From Paenibacillus soyae (GTDB lineage Bacteria > Bacillota > Bacilli > Paenibacillales > Paenibacillaceae): 64,000 nucleotides of DNA. The stretch lies in NCBI RefSeq assembly GCF_024623455.1, contig NZ_JANIPJ010000010.1, forward strand, positions 49,195 to 113,194, in the 5' to 3' direction. The notes under the pieces are model-generated. The model saw only the letters and a list, made by a program, of their open reading frames with translations, was not told the DNA's origin and ran no database searches. The position numbers were made by a program, and so were the translations under genes. Within the stretch, counting starts at the first letter, position 1; each line of letters starts with the position of its first letter. Shown here piece by piece: positions 25,050 to 34,361 of the stretch.

Positions 25050-26858
25050 ATGAAGCTGAAGTCGAAGCTGTCTGCCTTTAAACGATGGATTTCACCTCAA
25101 TTAAGCATTCAGGGCAAAATATTCATCGCGTTCAGCCTGGTTGCCCTGCTGTCCATTCTTTCCATTGCCGGCATCGTCTACGTGAACATGCGGGAGACCA
25201 TCAAGGACAACGCGGTAACCTCCGTATCGGATAGTATTCGCCAGGCGGACGAATCCCTGAAGATTATGCTGGAGGAGATAGACCGCTTGAACACCGTGGT
25301 GGTGACCAACAAAAATACGGTAATCGATACGATTCTCAGTCCATCGGAGGAGATCAGCTACGAATGGTTTATGGAGCAGAAGCGGATCGAGGAATTTCTA
25401 AAGTCCCTGACCGACTATAAGCCCTACATCTCGCGAATCGCCGTCGTCGGCCTGAACGGCAAAGTGTTCTTCTCCGGAGACCCGTGGATAGACCGTACGA
25501 TTCTTGGAACCCCGACGATCGATTATATTCTGCGCAACGGCTCGCGCCATGCTTATCTCAGACAGACGGGCGTGTACGAGACGATTACGGTAGGGCGCGA
25601 GATCCGGTATGACCGCAAAGCGATCGGCGTGGTCATGGTCGATTTGAATTATGATTTCATCCGGAAGACGTACGGCGTGAAGCCTACCGCCGACAGCATG
25701 CTGTACGTGCTGGATAAGCAGGACGGGTTCGTATACAGGTCCGATGACATTCCGGATTTCGCACCGCCGGAACGAAGGATTGTCGGTTTGAAGCGGGAGC
25801 TCGCGGGCAACGGCGACGCGGTGGAGCAGACCATTGACGGCAGGCCCTATATCGTTGTCAGCCGTCTTTCCGACTATACGGGCTGGACGACCCTGGCGCT
25901 CATCCCGCTCGATTCCTTGCTTACCGAATCGACCAAGCTCCGGAATCTTATGCTTGAGGTGTCGGCGATTGTCTTGATCGTGGTTCTCATCGGCTCGTTA
26001 CAGGTCTCCTCCAGAATCACGATCAACATTCGGAGACTGAAATCGATGATGATGCTGGTAAAGGACGGAAACTTGACGTTCCCTAAAAAAGAGATTCAAA
26101 CGAAGGATGAAGTCGGCCAGCTGTATCATGTGTTTATCAGCATGGTGGAAGAGCTGAAGCGGCTGATGGAGGGGATACGGATCAGCGAGAAGGAGAAGCG
26201 CGAGGCCGAATTGACCGCGCTCCAGGCGCAAATCCGGCCGCATTTCCTGTACAACTCGCTGAATACGATCAAATATTTGGCCAGGCTGAACGGCGCCCCC
26301 AATATCGAGGAGGTATCCGGTTCCTTGATCGAGCTTATGCGGGGGGTCCTGGGCAATTCGAATGAATTTCTCACCGTACGGGAGGAGCTGGACTACGTTC
26401 GCAGCTATGTCTCCATCGTGAAGTATAAGTATATGGAACCGATACAGGTGCATGAGGAGATCGAGGATGAGGGGCTGCTGGATGCTCGCGTGCTGAAGCT
26501 GACCCTGCAGCCGATCGTGGAGAACGCCATTATTCACGGGATCGGTTCGCGCGAGCAAGGAGGAGCCGTGACGATTCGGGTACGCGGAGAGAAGAACGAT
26601 TTGGTCATTGAAGTATTCGACAACGGCAAGGGCATGACACAGCAGCAAATGGATCGGATGATGAACGAAGGAGGCAAACGGGAAGCGACATCGCGCTTCA
26701 GCGGGATAGGGGTGCTCAATGCGCATGAGCGAATGGCCCGAATGTTCGGCGAGCCATACGGCGTCAAGCTGTATAGCGAACTAGGCCTGTATACGAAGGT
26801 CGAAATTAGATTTCCATTCATGAAGTATCAGCCCAAATCCGATCAAGAGGTGATCTAG
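25050..26858 (+). CDS. YesM-type sensor histidine kinase
   Basis: This 602-residue membrane kinase has TM1 (about 25-46), an extracytoplasmic Cache-like sensor (47-297), TM2 (298-318), HAMP (320-375), the YesM-family phosphoacceptor region QIRPHFLYNSLNTIKYLA (His near 397), an N-box QPIVENAIIHG near 487 and a G-box DNGKGM near 526. AAAGGAGAT precedes the ATG. The response regulator gene starts 3 bp after its stop codon. In this family the kinase often responds to the sugar-loaded binding protein and switches on the adjacent importer; here that would be the protein at 28609. Confidence 0.95.
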   Translation: MKLKSKLSAFKRWISPQLSIQGKIFIAFSLVALLSILSIAGIVYVNMRETIKDNAVTSVSDSIRQADESLKIMLEEIDRLNTVVVTNKNTVIDTILSPSEEISYEWFMEQKRIEEFLKSLTDYKPYISRIAVVGLNGKVFFSGDPWIDRTILGTPTIDYILRNGSRHAYLRQTGVYETITVGREIRYDRKAIGVVMVDLNYDFIRKTYGVKPTADSMLYVLDKQDGFVYRSDDIPDFAPPERRIVGLKRELAGNGDAVEQTIDGRPYIVVSRLSDYTGWTTLALIPLDSLLTESTKLRNLMLEVSAIVLIVVLIGSLQVSSRITINIRRLKSMMMLVKDGNLTFPKKEIQTKDEVGQLYHVFISMVEELKRLMEGIRISEKEKREAELTALQAQIRPHFLYNSLNTIKYLARLNGAPNIEEVSGSLIELMRGVLGNSNEFLTVREELDYVRSYVSIVKYKYMEPIQVHEEIEDEGLLDARVLKLTLQPIVENAIIHGIGSREQGGAVTIRVRGEKNDLVIEVFDNGKGMTQQQMDRMMNEGGKREATSRFSGIGVLNAHERMARMFGEPYGVKLYSELGLYTKVEIRFPFMKYQPKSDQEVI

Positions 26859-26861
26859 ACC

Positions 26862-28487
26862 ATGTTTCAAGTGCTGCTTGTCGACGATGAACCATTGGCT
26901 CGAAACGACATTCGGACGCTAATCGATTTCCGCAAGCATGGATTCGAAATTTGCGGAGAAGCCCGCAACGGGGTAATGGCGCTGGAGATGATCGAACAGT
27001 CTCGGCCTCAAATTGCGATTATTGACGTCAACATGCCGGAGATGAACGGCGTGGAGCTGAACCAAATGATCAGGAAACGGTACCCTTCTATCAAAACGAT
27101 CATGTTAAGCAGCTACGATGACTACGATTACGTGCGCGATTGCTTGAAGAACGGCTCCGTCGATTATTTGCTGAAGCATCGGCTTGACGGGACGACGCTG
27201 CTGACGCTGCTGAACAAGGCGGTGCTGGAGCTGCGGCAAGAGGATCGGCTGATGGAGGACCGCAACGCTCATAAGGAAATGGCGGAGCGGATGAACCCCG
27301 TGCTGATCCGGGGTTATATCGCCGACTTGGTGAAAGGGAAGCAGGACGCGGCTCGGCATCTGGAGACCTACATGAAGAAGAATGGCTTGTATGCCGAGGC
27401 AGTCAGCTACGCGGCGGCGGCCGTGCAGATCGTTCCGTTCCTGCTGCTGACGGAGACCTACTCCGACGTGCAGACGAATCGGCTGGTTCAGCAAACGGTG
27501 GATATGATGCAGCAGAGCCTGGGCGACATCCATGAGCATACAGCCGCCTATGTGGAGAACGGACGTCTGGTTGTCGTGTTTGGATTCAAGGAGCGAAGCG
27601 AGCTTGCCGCTTCAAGCGAAATCGGCAGACAGATGAGCCAGATCAGCCACATGCTGGGGCTGTACTTGAATCTGAAATGCGTCTATGCCGTCGGGCATGT
27701 ATGCGGCAGCTTATCGCAGCTCGCGGCAAGCTATGAGTCCGCCGAGCGGACTCTGGACGCCGCCGCTCCGGCTGCCGTGTCGCCGAAGGCAAGCGGACAT
27801 GGCAAGCATTTGTCGCTAACGCTTGAAGAACAGAAGATGCTGCTGCTTTCCATCGAGAGATTGGACCCCGAAGGCATGCATCGATCGATTGTCTCCATAT
27901 TCGATTCCATCCGGGAGCAGCCTCTTCATTCCGTCGCCGTGCAGAGAATCGTCAGCGAATTATTCCTGATCGGCGAGAAGGCGATGAAGAAGGGAGCGCT
28001 GACGGACGAGTCCGTCCTGGAAGGACTTCCGTCGCGGAGCGAGCTCGGCCGTCTAGGCAGCGTCCGGGAGCTGGGGCTGTGGATGCAGGCGTATTACGAA
28101 GGCTTGCTAGGCTCGTTGAAATCGCGTCTGACGGTCGGAACCTATTCGCGTCATGTATCGCAGGCGGTCGCGTTCATCCTGGAGCATTATTCGGGCGGCG
28201 TCACGTTGGAGCTTGCCGCGTCCGCTATCGGATTGAACCCGTCCTATTTGAGCCGAATTTTCAAAGAAGAGACGAAAGCGACGTTTTCCGAATACGTGAA
28301 TCGCATACGAATCGAAGCGGCCCGCAAGCTCCTGGAGAGCGGTCGGTATTCGATTAAGCAAATCAGCGATCAAGCGGGCTTCTCCACTCACAATTATTTC
28401 TTCAAGGTGTTCAAGGAATATACCGGCGTCACGCCGCAAGCCTACTTGCATGGACTCGGCGGCAGCGGCATGAACGCAAAGCCGTAA
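26862..28487 (+). CDS. YesN-type response regulator (REC + AraC HTH)
   Basis: This 541-residue response regulator has a receiver domain (1-125) with phosphoacceptor Asp55 (IDVNMPEMNG). A long middle region follows, then an AraC-type DNA-binding domain (about 435-532: LELAASAIGLNPSYLSRIF, IKQISDQAGFSTHNYFFKVF). It pairs with the upstream YesM kinase. The shared AGTCATAATATTA elements in front of 17562 and 28609 are its most likely targets; that is inference from position and spacing. Confidence 0.95.
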   Translation: MFQVLLVDDEPLARNDIRTLIDFRKHGFEICGEARNGVMALEMIEQSRPQIAIIDVNMPEMNGVELNQMIRKRYPSIKTIMLSSYDDYDYVRDCLKNGSVDYLLKHRLDGTTLLTLLNKAVLELRQEDRLMEDRNAHKEMAERMNPVLIRGYIADLVKGKQDAARHLETYMKKNGLYAEAVSYAAAAVQIVPFLLLTETYSDVQTNRLVQQTVDMMQQSLGDIHEHTAAYVENGRLVVVFGFKERSELAASSEIGRQMSQISHMLGLYLNLKCVYAVGHVCGSLSQLAASYESAERTLDAAAPAAVSPKASGHGKHLSLTLEEQKMLLLSIERLDPEGMHRSIVSIFDSIREQPLHSVAVQRIVSELFLIGEKAMKKGALTDESVLEGLPSRSELGRLGSVRELGLWMQAYYEGLLGSLKSRLTVGTYSRHVSQAVAFILEHYSGGVTLELAASAIGLNPSYLSRIFKEETKATFSEYVNRIRIEAARKLLESGRYSIKQISDQAGFSTHNYFFKVFKEYTGVTPQAYLHGLGGSGMNAKP

Positions 28488-28503
28488 AATATGTGGAGTA
28501 ATT

Positions 28504-28574
28504 AGTCATAATATTATAATTTTGCGGCGGAAGCGGTGAATTATAATGAGTGAACACCGAGGCAAACGCTTACA
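28504..28574 (+). promoter_or_regulatory. Promoter of the LplABC-like importer operon
   Basis: AGTCATAATATTA (28504-28516), TATAAT (28542-28547) and a cre-like site GGCAAACGCTTACA (28561-28574) occur with exactly the spacing seen at 17366-17436. There is no clear -35 box. Together the elements suggest activation by the response regulator and catabolite repression by CcpA. Confidence 0.7.
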
Positions 28575-28608
28575 AGTCGGTGAATGAAACGATGGAGGTC
28601 ACAGATTT

Positions 28609-30210
28609 ATGCGCAAACATTGGGGTAAAAAGGCCATGACCATGATGATCGTCTCCGGTCTGATTCTTGGGGGCTGCAGCGGCAACGGCAACGGTAATGG
28701 AAATAGCAATTCGGGCTCAGAGAAAGAGAACACGCCCTCTGCCGCTGCTGGTGAAAGCGCTGTAAAAACAGACGGATTCCCGATCGTGGATGAACCGCTT
28801 AAGCTCAAGATGTTCACTCGTATCGCGCCTGCGAACGGACCGTTCAAGGAAATGCCGGTATTCCAGGATTATGAGAAGATGAGCAACATTCAGGTTGAAT
28901 TCATCGAATCCCCGACCGACGGATTCCCGGAGAAGAAAAACCTGCTGTTCGCGTCCAACGAGCTTCCCGACGCGTTGTATCGTTCCGCCTTGTCGCCGCT
29001 TGAGACGGTTAGATACGGTTCGGCGGGCCAGCTGATCCCGCTGGAGGATCTGATCGATCAGTATGCTCCTAATTTGAAAGCGCTGATGGAAGAATATCCG
29101 GAGATTCGCGCAGGCATTACATCGCCGGAAGGCCATATTTATTCGATTCCGGGCATTGTCACGCTGGGTTCGGCGCGCACGGATAAACGCTGGATCAACA
29201 AGTCTTGGCTGGAGAAGCTGAACTTGGAAGTTCCGGAGACGACGGACGAGCTTTATGATGTGCTGCTTGCTTTCCGGGATGGAGATCCGAACGGCAACGG
29301 CCAGCCGGATGAGCTTCCAATGACCGCTCGCAAAGGGCTTCAGATCGTAAACTTCATGGCGGGATCATTCGGTCTTGATCTGCAGCTTGGCTACAATATC
29401 AACATCAATGACGGCAAGGTGGAAATTTGGAGCGGCAGCGAGAGACATAAGGAATTGCTGATGTACCTGAACAAGTTGTACTCGGAGAAGCTTCTGGACC
29501 AAGAGCTCTTCTCTCACACAGAGGCGCAATATTTGGCTAAGCAGGGAACGGGGAATACGGGCCTCTTCTACGACCAAACGAATAATAACTTCCTGCCGAT
29601 CATGGATCAATACGTCGGCATAGCGCCGCAAGCCGGCCCGCATGACGATCGGCTGCAAAGCAACGTCGCGCCGGTTCCTCGCGATTTCGGAGCATTCGCG
29701 ATCACGTCCGTGAACGAGCATCCGGAAGCGACGATGCGCTGGATTGACTACTTCTACGGCGACGAAGGCTCCACCCTGCTGCGTTTCGGCAGAGAAGGCG
29801 AGCATTACGAGATGAAAGACGGCATTCCGTACTACACGGAAGAATTCCTGGCTATCGAGGGCGCGCAAGGGAAAATGACGCCATACGCCGGCGGCGGAGC
29901 GCCGCACATCATCAACGACAAGGTAGCTTCCTTCATCAACCCGCCGCAGGTACAAGAGGCGTACGAGCAACTGGAGCCGTACATGCCGGAAATCCGTTAC
30001 GCGGCGCCGATGTTCGATGAAGCAACCGCTCAGCAGGTCAATGTGCTGCGCAACGATATCGACAAGTATTTCGAAGAGCAAAGCACGAAATTCATCGTGG
30101 GCGCGCTCAGCTTCGATAAGTGGGATGAGTTCCAAGCGACTCTGAAGAAGATGAATCTCGAAGAGCTGCAGAAAATCTATCAAGAAGCTTACGACAAGAT
30201 GGCGAAATAA
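28609..30210 (+). CDS. ABC transporter binding lipoprotein (LplA-like)
   Basis: This 533-residue solute-binding lipoprotein has a signal sequence ending in the lipobox LGGC (Cys23) and a Gly/Asn/Ser linker. It then has the long binding fold typical of the LplA/YtcQ group that accompanies YesMN systems. It contains an NGNGQPDELPM segment, a calcium-binding-like loop common in this group. GGAGG lies before the ATG. It is the first gene of an importer operon with two permeases. The ligand is probably an arabino-oligosaccharide, judging by the GH43 and GH51 enzymes on either side. Confidence 0.9.
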   Translation: MRKHWGKKAMTMMIVSGLILGGCSGNGNGNGNSNSGSEKENTPSAAAGESAVKTDGFPIVDEPLKLKMFTRIAPANGPFKEMPVFQDYEKMSNIQVEFIESPTDGFPEKKNLLFASNELPDALYRSALSPLETVRYGSAGQLIPLEDLIDQYAPNLKALMEEYPEIRAGITSPEGHIYSIPGIVTLGSARTDKRWINKSWLEKLNLEVPETTDELYDVLLAFRDGDPNGNGQPDELPMTARKGLQIVNFMAGSFGLDLQLGYNININDGKVEIWSGSERHKELLMYLNKLYSEKLLDQELFSHTEAQYLAKQGTGNTGLFYDQTNNNFLPIMDQYVGIAPQAGPHDDRLQSNVAPVPRDFGAFAITSVNEHPEATMRWIDYFYGDEGSTLLRFGREGEHYEMKDGIPYYTEEFLAIEGAQGKMTPYAGGGAPHIINDKVASFINPPQVQEAYEQLEPYMPEIRYAAPMFDEATAQQVNVLRNDIDKYFEEQSTKFIVGALSFDKWDEFQATLKKMNLEELQKIYQEAYDKMAK

Positions 30211-30243
30211 GGCCGAGACAGCATAGAGAAGGAGTGGATGTTC

Positions 30244-31200
30244 ATGAAGAGCGCGCAGACAAGTGCCGCCTCTCTGACCCCCAGCCAGCCAAAGCGCGGA
30301 TCCGGCCTGCCTAGGAAAATAGCGAAACGATATGATCTGTATCTCATGCTGCTGCTGCCGATCGCCTGGTATTTGATCTTTCATTACGGCCCTTTGTACG
30401 GGCTGCAAATCGCCTTCAAAAACTTTAATCCGGCCAAGGGCATCTTCGGAAGCCCTTGGGAGGGATTCGGCCATTTCGAACGGTTCTTCGATTCCTATTA
30501 TTTCTGGAGACTGCTGTGGAATACGATATCCATCAACTTGTTCTCGCTGCTCATCGCATTCCCGATTCCGATTCTGCTCGCCTTGCTTGTCAATGAAATC
30601 CGAAGCAAACACTTCAGCAAATGGCTGCAAAACATTACGTATATTCCGCATTTCATCTCGGTTGTCGTCATTGTCGGCATCCTGAACGCCATGCTTTCGC
30701 CAACTGGGCCGATCAACATGCTGATCGAGGCGCTCGGCGGCACGCCGACCCGCTTCCTGGAGGAGGCCGGCTGGTTCAAGACGATCTTTATCGGCTCGAA
30801 TATTTGGCAGAACATGGGCTGGCAATCGATTATCTACATTGCGGCGCTCAGCGGAGTCAATCCGCAGCTGTACGAGGCGGCCAAGATGGACGGGGCTTCA
30901 AGGCTAAGACGCATATGGCATGTCTCTCTGCCGGGTATCGCTCCGGTCATCGTTATTCTGCTTATACTGGATATCGGCCATTTCATGAATGTAGGCTTCG
31001 AGAAAATCTTGCTGATGCAGAACAACTTGAATCTGGAGTCCAGCGACGTCATCTCCACGTTTGTCTACACGACAGGCGTTTTGAAGGGGGAGTACAGCTA
31101 TACCGCAGCAATCGGACTGTTCAACTCGGTCATCAATCTGATCTTGCTTCTGATGGTGAACCGATTCGCCCGCAAGACGTCGGAGACAAGCTTATGGTAA
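30244..31200 (+). CDS. ABC transporter permease (LplB-like)
   Basis: This 318-residue permease has six predicted membrane helices and the EAA loop (LYEAAKMDGASRLRRIWH) near residue 218. Start: AAGGAG is 9 nt before the ATG at 30244 but only 3 nt before the in-frame ATG at 30238, so the second is preferred. The N-terminus carries a basic Ser/Pro-rich tail before the first helix, as is usual in the LplB group. No ATPase gene is present; a common MsmX-type ATPase is expected. Confidence 0.92.
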   Translation: MKSAQTSAASLTPSQPKRGSGLPRKIAKRYDLYLMLLLPIAWYLIFHYGPLYGLQIAFKNFNPAKGIFGSPWEGFGHFERFFDSYYFWRLLWNTISINLFSLLIAFPIPILLALLVNEIRSKHFSKWLQNITYIPHFISVVVIVGILNAMLSPTGPINMLIEALGGTPTRFLEEAGWFKTIFIGSNIWQNMGWQSIIYIAALSGVNPQLYEAAKMDGASRLRRIWHVSLPGIAPVIVILLILDIGHFMNVGFEKILLMQNNLNLESSDVISTFVYTTGVLKGEYSYTAAIGLFNSVINLILLLMVNRFARKTSETSLW

Positions 31201-31216
31201 AGGAGAGGACGAGAGG

Positions 31217-32110
31217 ATGTCGAAGCAACAGACTCTAAAAAGTAAATCGGATGAACGAGTATTCGACGCCATTGTGTACGCGATTGCCGCGGTTATCATG
31301 ATCATCGTGCTGTATCCGCTGGTTTATGTCGTCAGCGCCTCGTTCAGCGATCCTTCCAAGGTGCTGAGCGGGGATGTCTGGCTGCTGCCGAAAGGCATTT
31401 CGCTTGATGCCTATACCAGTATTATGGATAACGACAAGATTTGGAGAGGTTATCTCAATTCTATCATCTACACGGTAGTCGGCACGGTTATTAACATTCT
31501 CATGACGCTGCTCGCCGCCTATCCGCTGTCTCGGCCGGATCTTCCCGGCCGCAACGGATTTATGGTTTTGATCACGCTGACCATGTTTTTCGGCGGCGGG
31601 CTTATTCCGACGTATTTGCTGGTCAAGGACTTAGGAATGGTGAATACCATGTGGGCCCTCATTATTCCGGGGGCGATCGCTACTTATAATTTGATCGTCA
31701 TGCGGACGTATTTCCAGACGTCCATCCCGTGGGAGCTGCAGGAAGCGGCCCATATGGACGGCTGCTCCAATTGGCGCCTGCTGCTTAGCATTATTTTGCC
31801 GTTATCGAAACCCATTATAGCCGTTATGGTGCTGTTCTACGCGGTAGGGCATTGGAACTCCTTCTTCCCTGCGCTGATCTACCTTCAGAACGAAGAGCTG
31901 CATCCGCTTCAGCTTGTGCTGCGCGAGATTCTAATGATCAGTCAATCCGCGTTCGAAGGAGGCAGCATCGGGCTGGAAAAGCAGATTTTGCTTGCCGAGA
32001 CGATCAAGTTCGCGGTCATTATCATATCCAGCTTGCCGGTCTTGATCATGTATCCGTTCGTGCAGAAGCATTTCGTCAAAGGAGTTATGATCGGATCTAT
32101 CAAAGGTTAG
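31217..32110 (+). CDS. ABC transporter permease (LplC/YtcP-like)
   Basis: This 297-residue permease partner has six helices and an EAA loop (LQEAAHMDGCSNWRLLLS) near residue 175. It ends with the typical VKGVMIGSIKG tail. It follows the LplB-like gene by 16 bp. A palindrome-ended repeat begins 6 bp after the stop codon and may separate this operon from the two cytoplasmic hydrolase genes downstream. Confidence 0.92.
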   Translation: MSKQQTLKSKSDERVFDAIVYAIAAVIMIIVLYPLVYVVSASFSDPSKVLSGDVWLLPKGISLDAYTSIMDNDKIWRGYLNSIIYTVVGTVINILMTLLAAYPLSRPDLPGRNGFMVLITLTMFFGGGLIPTYLLVKDLGMVNTMWALIIPGAIATYNLIVMRTYFQTSIPWELQEAAHMDGCSNWRLLLSIILPLSKPIIAVMVLFYAVGHWNSFFPALIYLQNEELHPLQLVLREILMISQSAFEGGSIGLEKQILLAETIKFAVIIISSLPVLIMYPFVQKHFVKGVMIGSIKG

Positions 32111-32115
32111 AGGTT

Positions 32116-32281
32116 GTTCAAAAAGTCCGCTTTTGATCACGAAGTATGCCCGGTAGCCTATTCGACATCGAATATTGAATTCAGCCGAAACTTCCGATGC
32201 TCACGTAGCTCCACTACGCTCCGCTTCTCAGTTTCTAGCTTCATCCAATCTTCTCGGTGCTGAAAAGCGGACTTTTTGAAC
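32116..32281 (+). repeat. Palindrome-ended dispersed repeat, copy 2 (166 bp)
   Basis: The terminal inverted repeats are 19 bp and perfect: GTTCAAAAAGTCCGCTTTT with its complement at the right end. The inside aligns along its whole length with the copy at 11943-12109, with scattered substitutions and a few 1-bp gaps. The right arm carries a T5 run that could end transcription. The better-paired ends suggest it is younger or under selection to fold. Confidence 0.9.
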
Positions 32282-32322
32282 CTTTATATTATTTATAATT
32301 TATATCTCATTGGAGGTCCGTT

Positions 32323-34338
32323 TTGAACAAAAACGCGAAGATTACAGTCGATTGCAGCAGGGCGAGCGAGCATGAGGTTAATCCTTATTTGTTCGGCCAT
32401 TTCGTTGAAGACATTCGGGATCATATGGAGGCTATGCTCGCGTTCCCGCTTAAGGATATGGATTTCGAAAGCGAATCGGTGACGAAACAAGAGGTATCCG
32501 GCAGCTGGTACGCTTATACGAACGGACGGAACACCAAATACGCGCTCGAGGCGCCGGCTCCGAAGCATTCGGGACGCGCACAGCGCATCCGCTTGCTAAG
32601 CGATGACGAAGCTTACGCCGGCATCGCGCAGAAGGCCGCGCTTAAGGGTCCGGCAACTTATACGGTCAAGCTTGTAGCGCGGGCTTCCATTGAGCTTAAA
32701 GCTCTCATCGTCGAGGCGGTGGACAGACGGACGGAGGAGCAGCTCGGATCCGTCCGGTTCGAGCTTGCGAGCCACAACTGGCGGGAATATGAGGCGCAGC
32801 TGCCGATTGCCCGCGCTTGCGTCGATGCGGAGCTTCGCGTGTACATTCCGGCCGACCATCCGAGATGGGTCGACCACGTATCCACGGGCATGCTCTGGAT
32901 CGACCACGTGTCTCTGCTCCCCGAGGACAGCATCGCGATGGTGAAGCGCGAAGTGATCGACATGACGCGCGACCTGAATGCGGGGATGATGCGGCTTGCC
33001 GGCAACTATATCAGCGCTTACCACTGGGAGCATGGCGTAGGTCCGGTGCTCGAGCGGCCGGTCATGTACAACGAGGCGTGGGGCGGCTGGACGAGCAAAT
33101 ATTTCGGCACGGACGAATTTATTCAATTTTGCCGGGAGCTGCGGGTCGAGCCTCTCATCTGCGTCAATGACGGCTCGGGCACGCCCGAGGAAGCGGCGCA
33201 GTGGATCGAATATTGCAATGGCGGCGCGGACACGCCGATGGGCGCGCTTCGCGCGGCGAACGGCTATCCCGAGCCGTACAATGTTCGCTACTGGGAGATC
33301 GGCAACGAGGTGTGGGGGCAATGGCAGGTCGGCACCTGCACCGCGGAAGAGTTCGCGAAGCGGACGTTAGGATTCGCGGCAGCCATGAAGGCGGCCGATC
33401 CTTCGATCGTGCTGCTGGCGTGCGGACACTTCGAGCAGGACTGGAATAAGGCCGTGCTCGACATCGCGGGCGAGCATTTCGATTATCTCACGCTGCATTT
33501 GTACCACGGTTACGGTCTGTTCGGCATGAATCGGAATACGCCGGCGGAGGATCGGTACAAGGCGATCGCCGCTTATCCGGAGTTCACCCGTCATCATCTG
33601 ACGGGGACGGAGGAGCATATACGCTCGAACGAGAAGCACAGCCACGTCAAGGTGGCGATAACCGAATACAACACGATGTATTACCCGAATACGGTTCGCA
33701 AGGGATTGCCGAACGAGCATACGCTGGGCGCGGCGGTTGCCAATGCCGCCAACCTGAACGAAATGATTCGCCGCAGCGATCTGGTTCACATCGGCAGCTT
33801 CTCCGATCTGGTGAACGGCTGGCTCGGCGGATGTATCCGCGTAGGCGACTATTACGCCGACCAATATTGCGGCAAGGAGCCCGGCTGGAGCGGACACGCT
33901 CTTACCGTATACGGCACGCCGACTTATGAAGTCATGAAGCTGTATGCGAACCGCGGCGTTAAGCATCTATTGCCTGTCCAAACGGAGTGCGGGACCTTCG
34001 CGGTTCCTGCGCTGAAGGAGACGCCGGTCGCCCTCGACAATTTGCCGGATTTGGATATCGTCGCCGGCACGAACGGCGATCGGAGCACGATCACGTTGTT
34101 TATCGTCAACCGCAGCTTGGAAGAGGTAAAGGCCGAGCTGGAGCTGAAAGCCTTCCATGCGTCGGAAGAAACGACGCTATATGAAATTACCGGGGACTCT
34201 TACGACGAGATTAATTCCGTTTTCGAGCCGGAGCATATTAGGTGCAAGCAGAGCACGGTCAGCGCGGAAGAATGGCGGCGCGGATTCCCGCTGCGTCCAT
34301 CGTCCGTCTACGCGCTGGAAATCAACACGAAATCATAG
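32323..34338 (+). CDS. GH51 alpha-L-arabinofuranosidase
   Basis: This 671-residue cytoplasmic enzyme releases arabinose from arabino-oligosaccharides. It has an N-terminal family signature (HEVNPYLFGHFVEDI), a carbohydrate-binding beta-sandwich region (about 105-200), a TIM barrel with acid/base Glu329 (EIGNEVWGQ) and nucleophile Glu448 (VAITEYNT), and a C-terminal beta domain. The start is TTG, 6 nt after GGAGG; no ATG is available near the conserved N-terminus. It has no signal peptide. It follows the importer operon after the repeat element and precedes a GH2 gene by 23 bp, completing an uptake-then-digest pathway. Confidence 0.92.
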   Translation: MNKNAKITVDCSRASEHEVNPYLFGHFVEDIRDHMEAMLAFPLKDMDFESESVTKQEVSGSWYAYTNGRNTKYALEAPAPKHSGRAQRIRLLSDDEAYAGIAQKAALKGPATYTVKLVARASIELKALIVEAVDRRTEEQLGSVRFELASHNWREYEAQLPIARACVDAELRVYIPADHPRWVDHVSTGMLWIDHVSLLPEDSIAMVKREVIDMTRDLNAGMMRLAGNYISAYHWEHGVGPVLERPVMYNEAWGGWTSKYFGTDEFIQFCRELRVEPLICVNDGSGTPEEAAQWIEYCNGGADTPMGALRAANGYPEPYNVRYWEIGNEVWGQWQVGTCTAEEFAKRTLGFAAAMKAADPSIVLLACGHFEQDWNKAVLDIAGEHFDYLTLHLYHGYGLFGMNRNTPAEDRYKAIAAYPEFTRHHLTGTEEHIRSNEKHSHVKVAITEYNTMYYPNTVRKGLPNEHTLGAAVANAANLNEMIRRSDLVHIGSFSDLVNGWLGGCIRVGDYYADQYCGKEPGWSGHALTVYGTPTYEVMKLYANRGVKHLLPVQTECGTFAVPALKETPVALDNLPDLDIVAGTNGDRSTITLFIVNRSLEEVKAELELKAFHASEETTLYEITGDSYDEINSVFEPEHIRCKQSTVSAEEWRRGFPLRPSSVYALEINTKS

Positions 34339-34361
34339 GGGTTAGAATCAGGAGGCATAGC

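Noticed and set aside
25050-28487. Considered assigning the YesM/YesN pair to rhamnogalacturonan use, as in Bacillus subtilis
   Set aside because: The linked enzymes are GH43-like, GH51 and GH2, with no pectin lyase, so an arabinose-containing substrate fits better.
29365-30825. Minus-strand open frame of nearly 490 codons opposite the lplA/lplB-like genes
   Set aside because: Antisense shadow without start signals; the opposite genes are certain.
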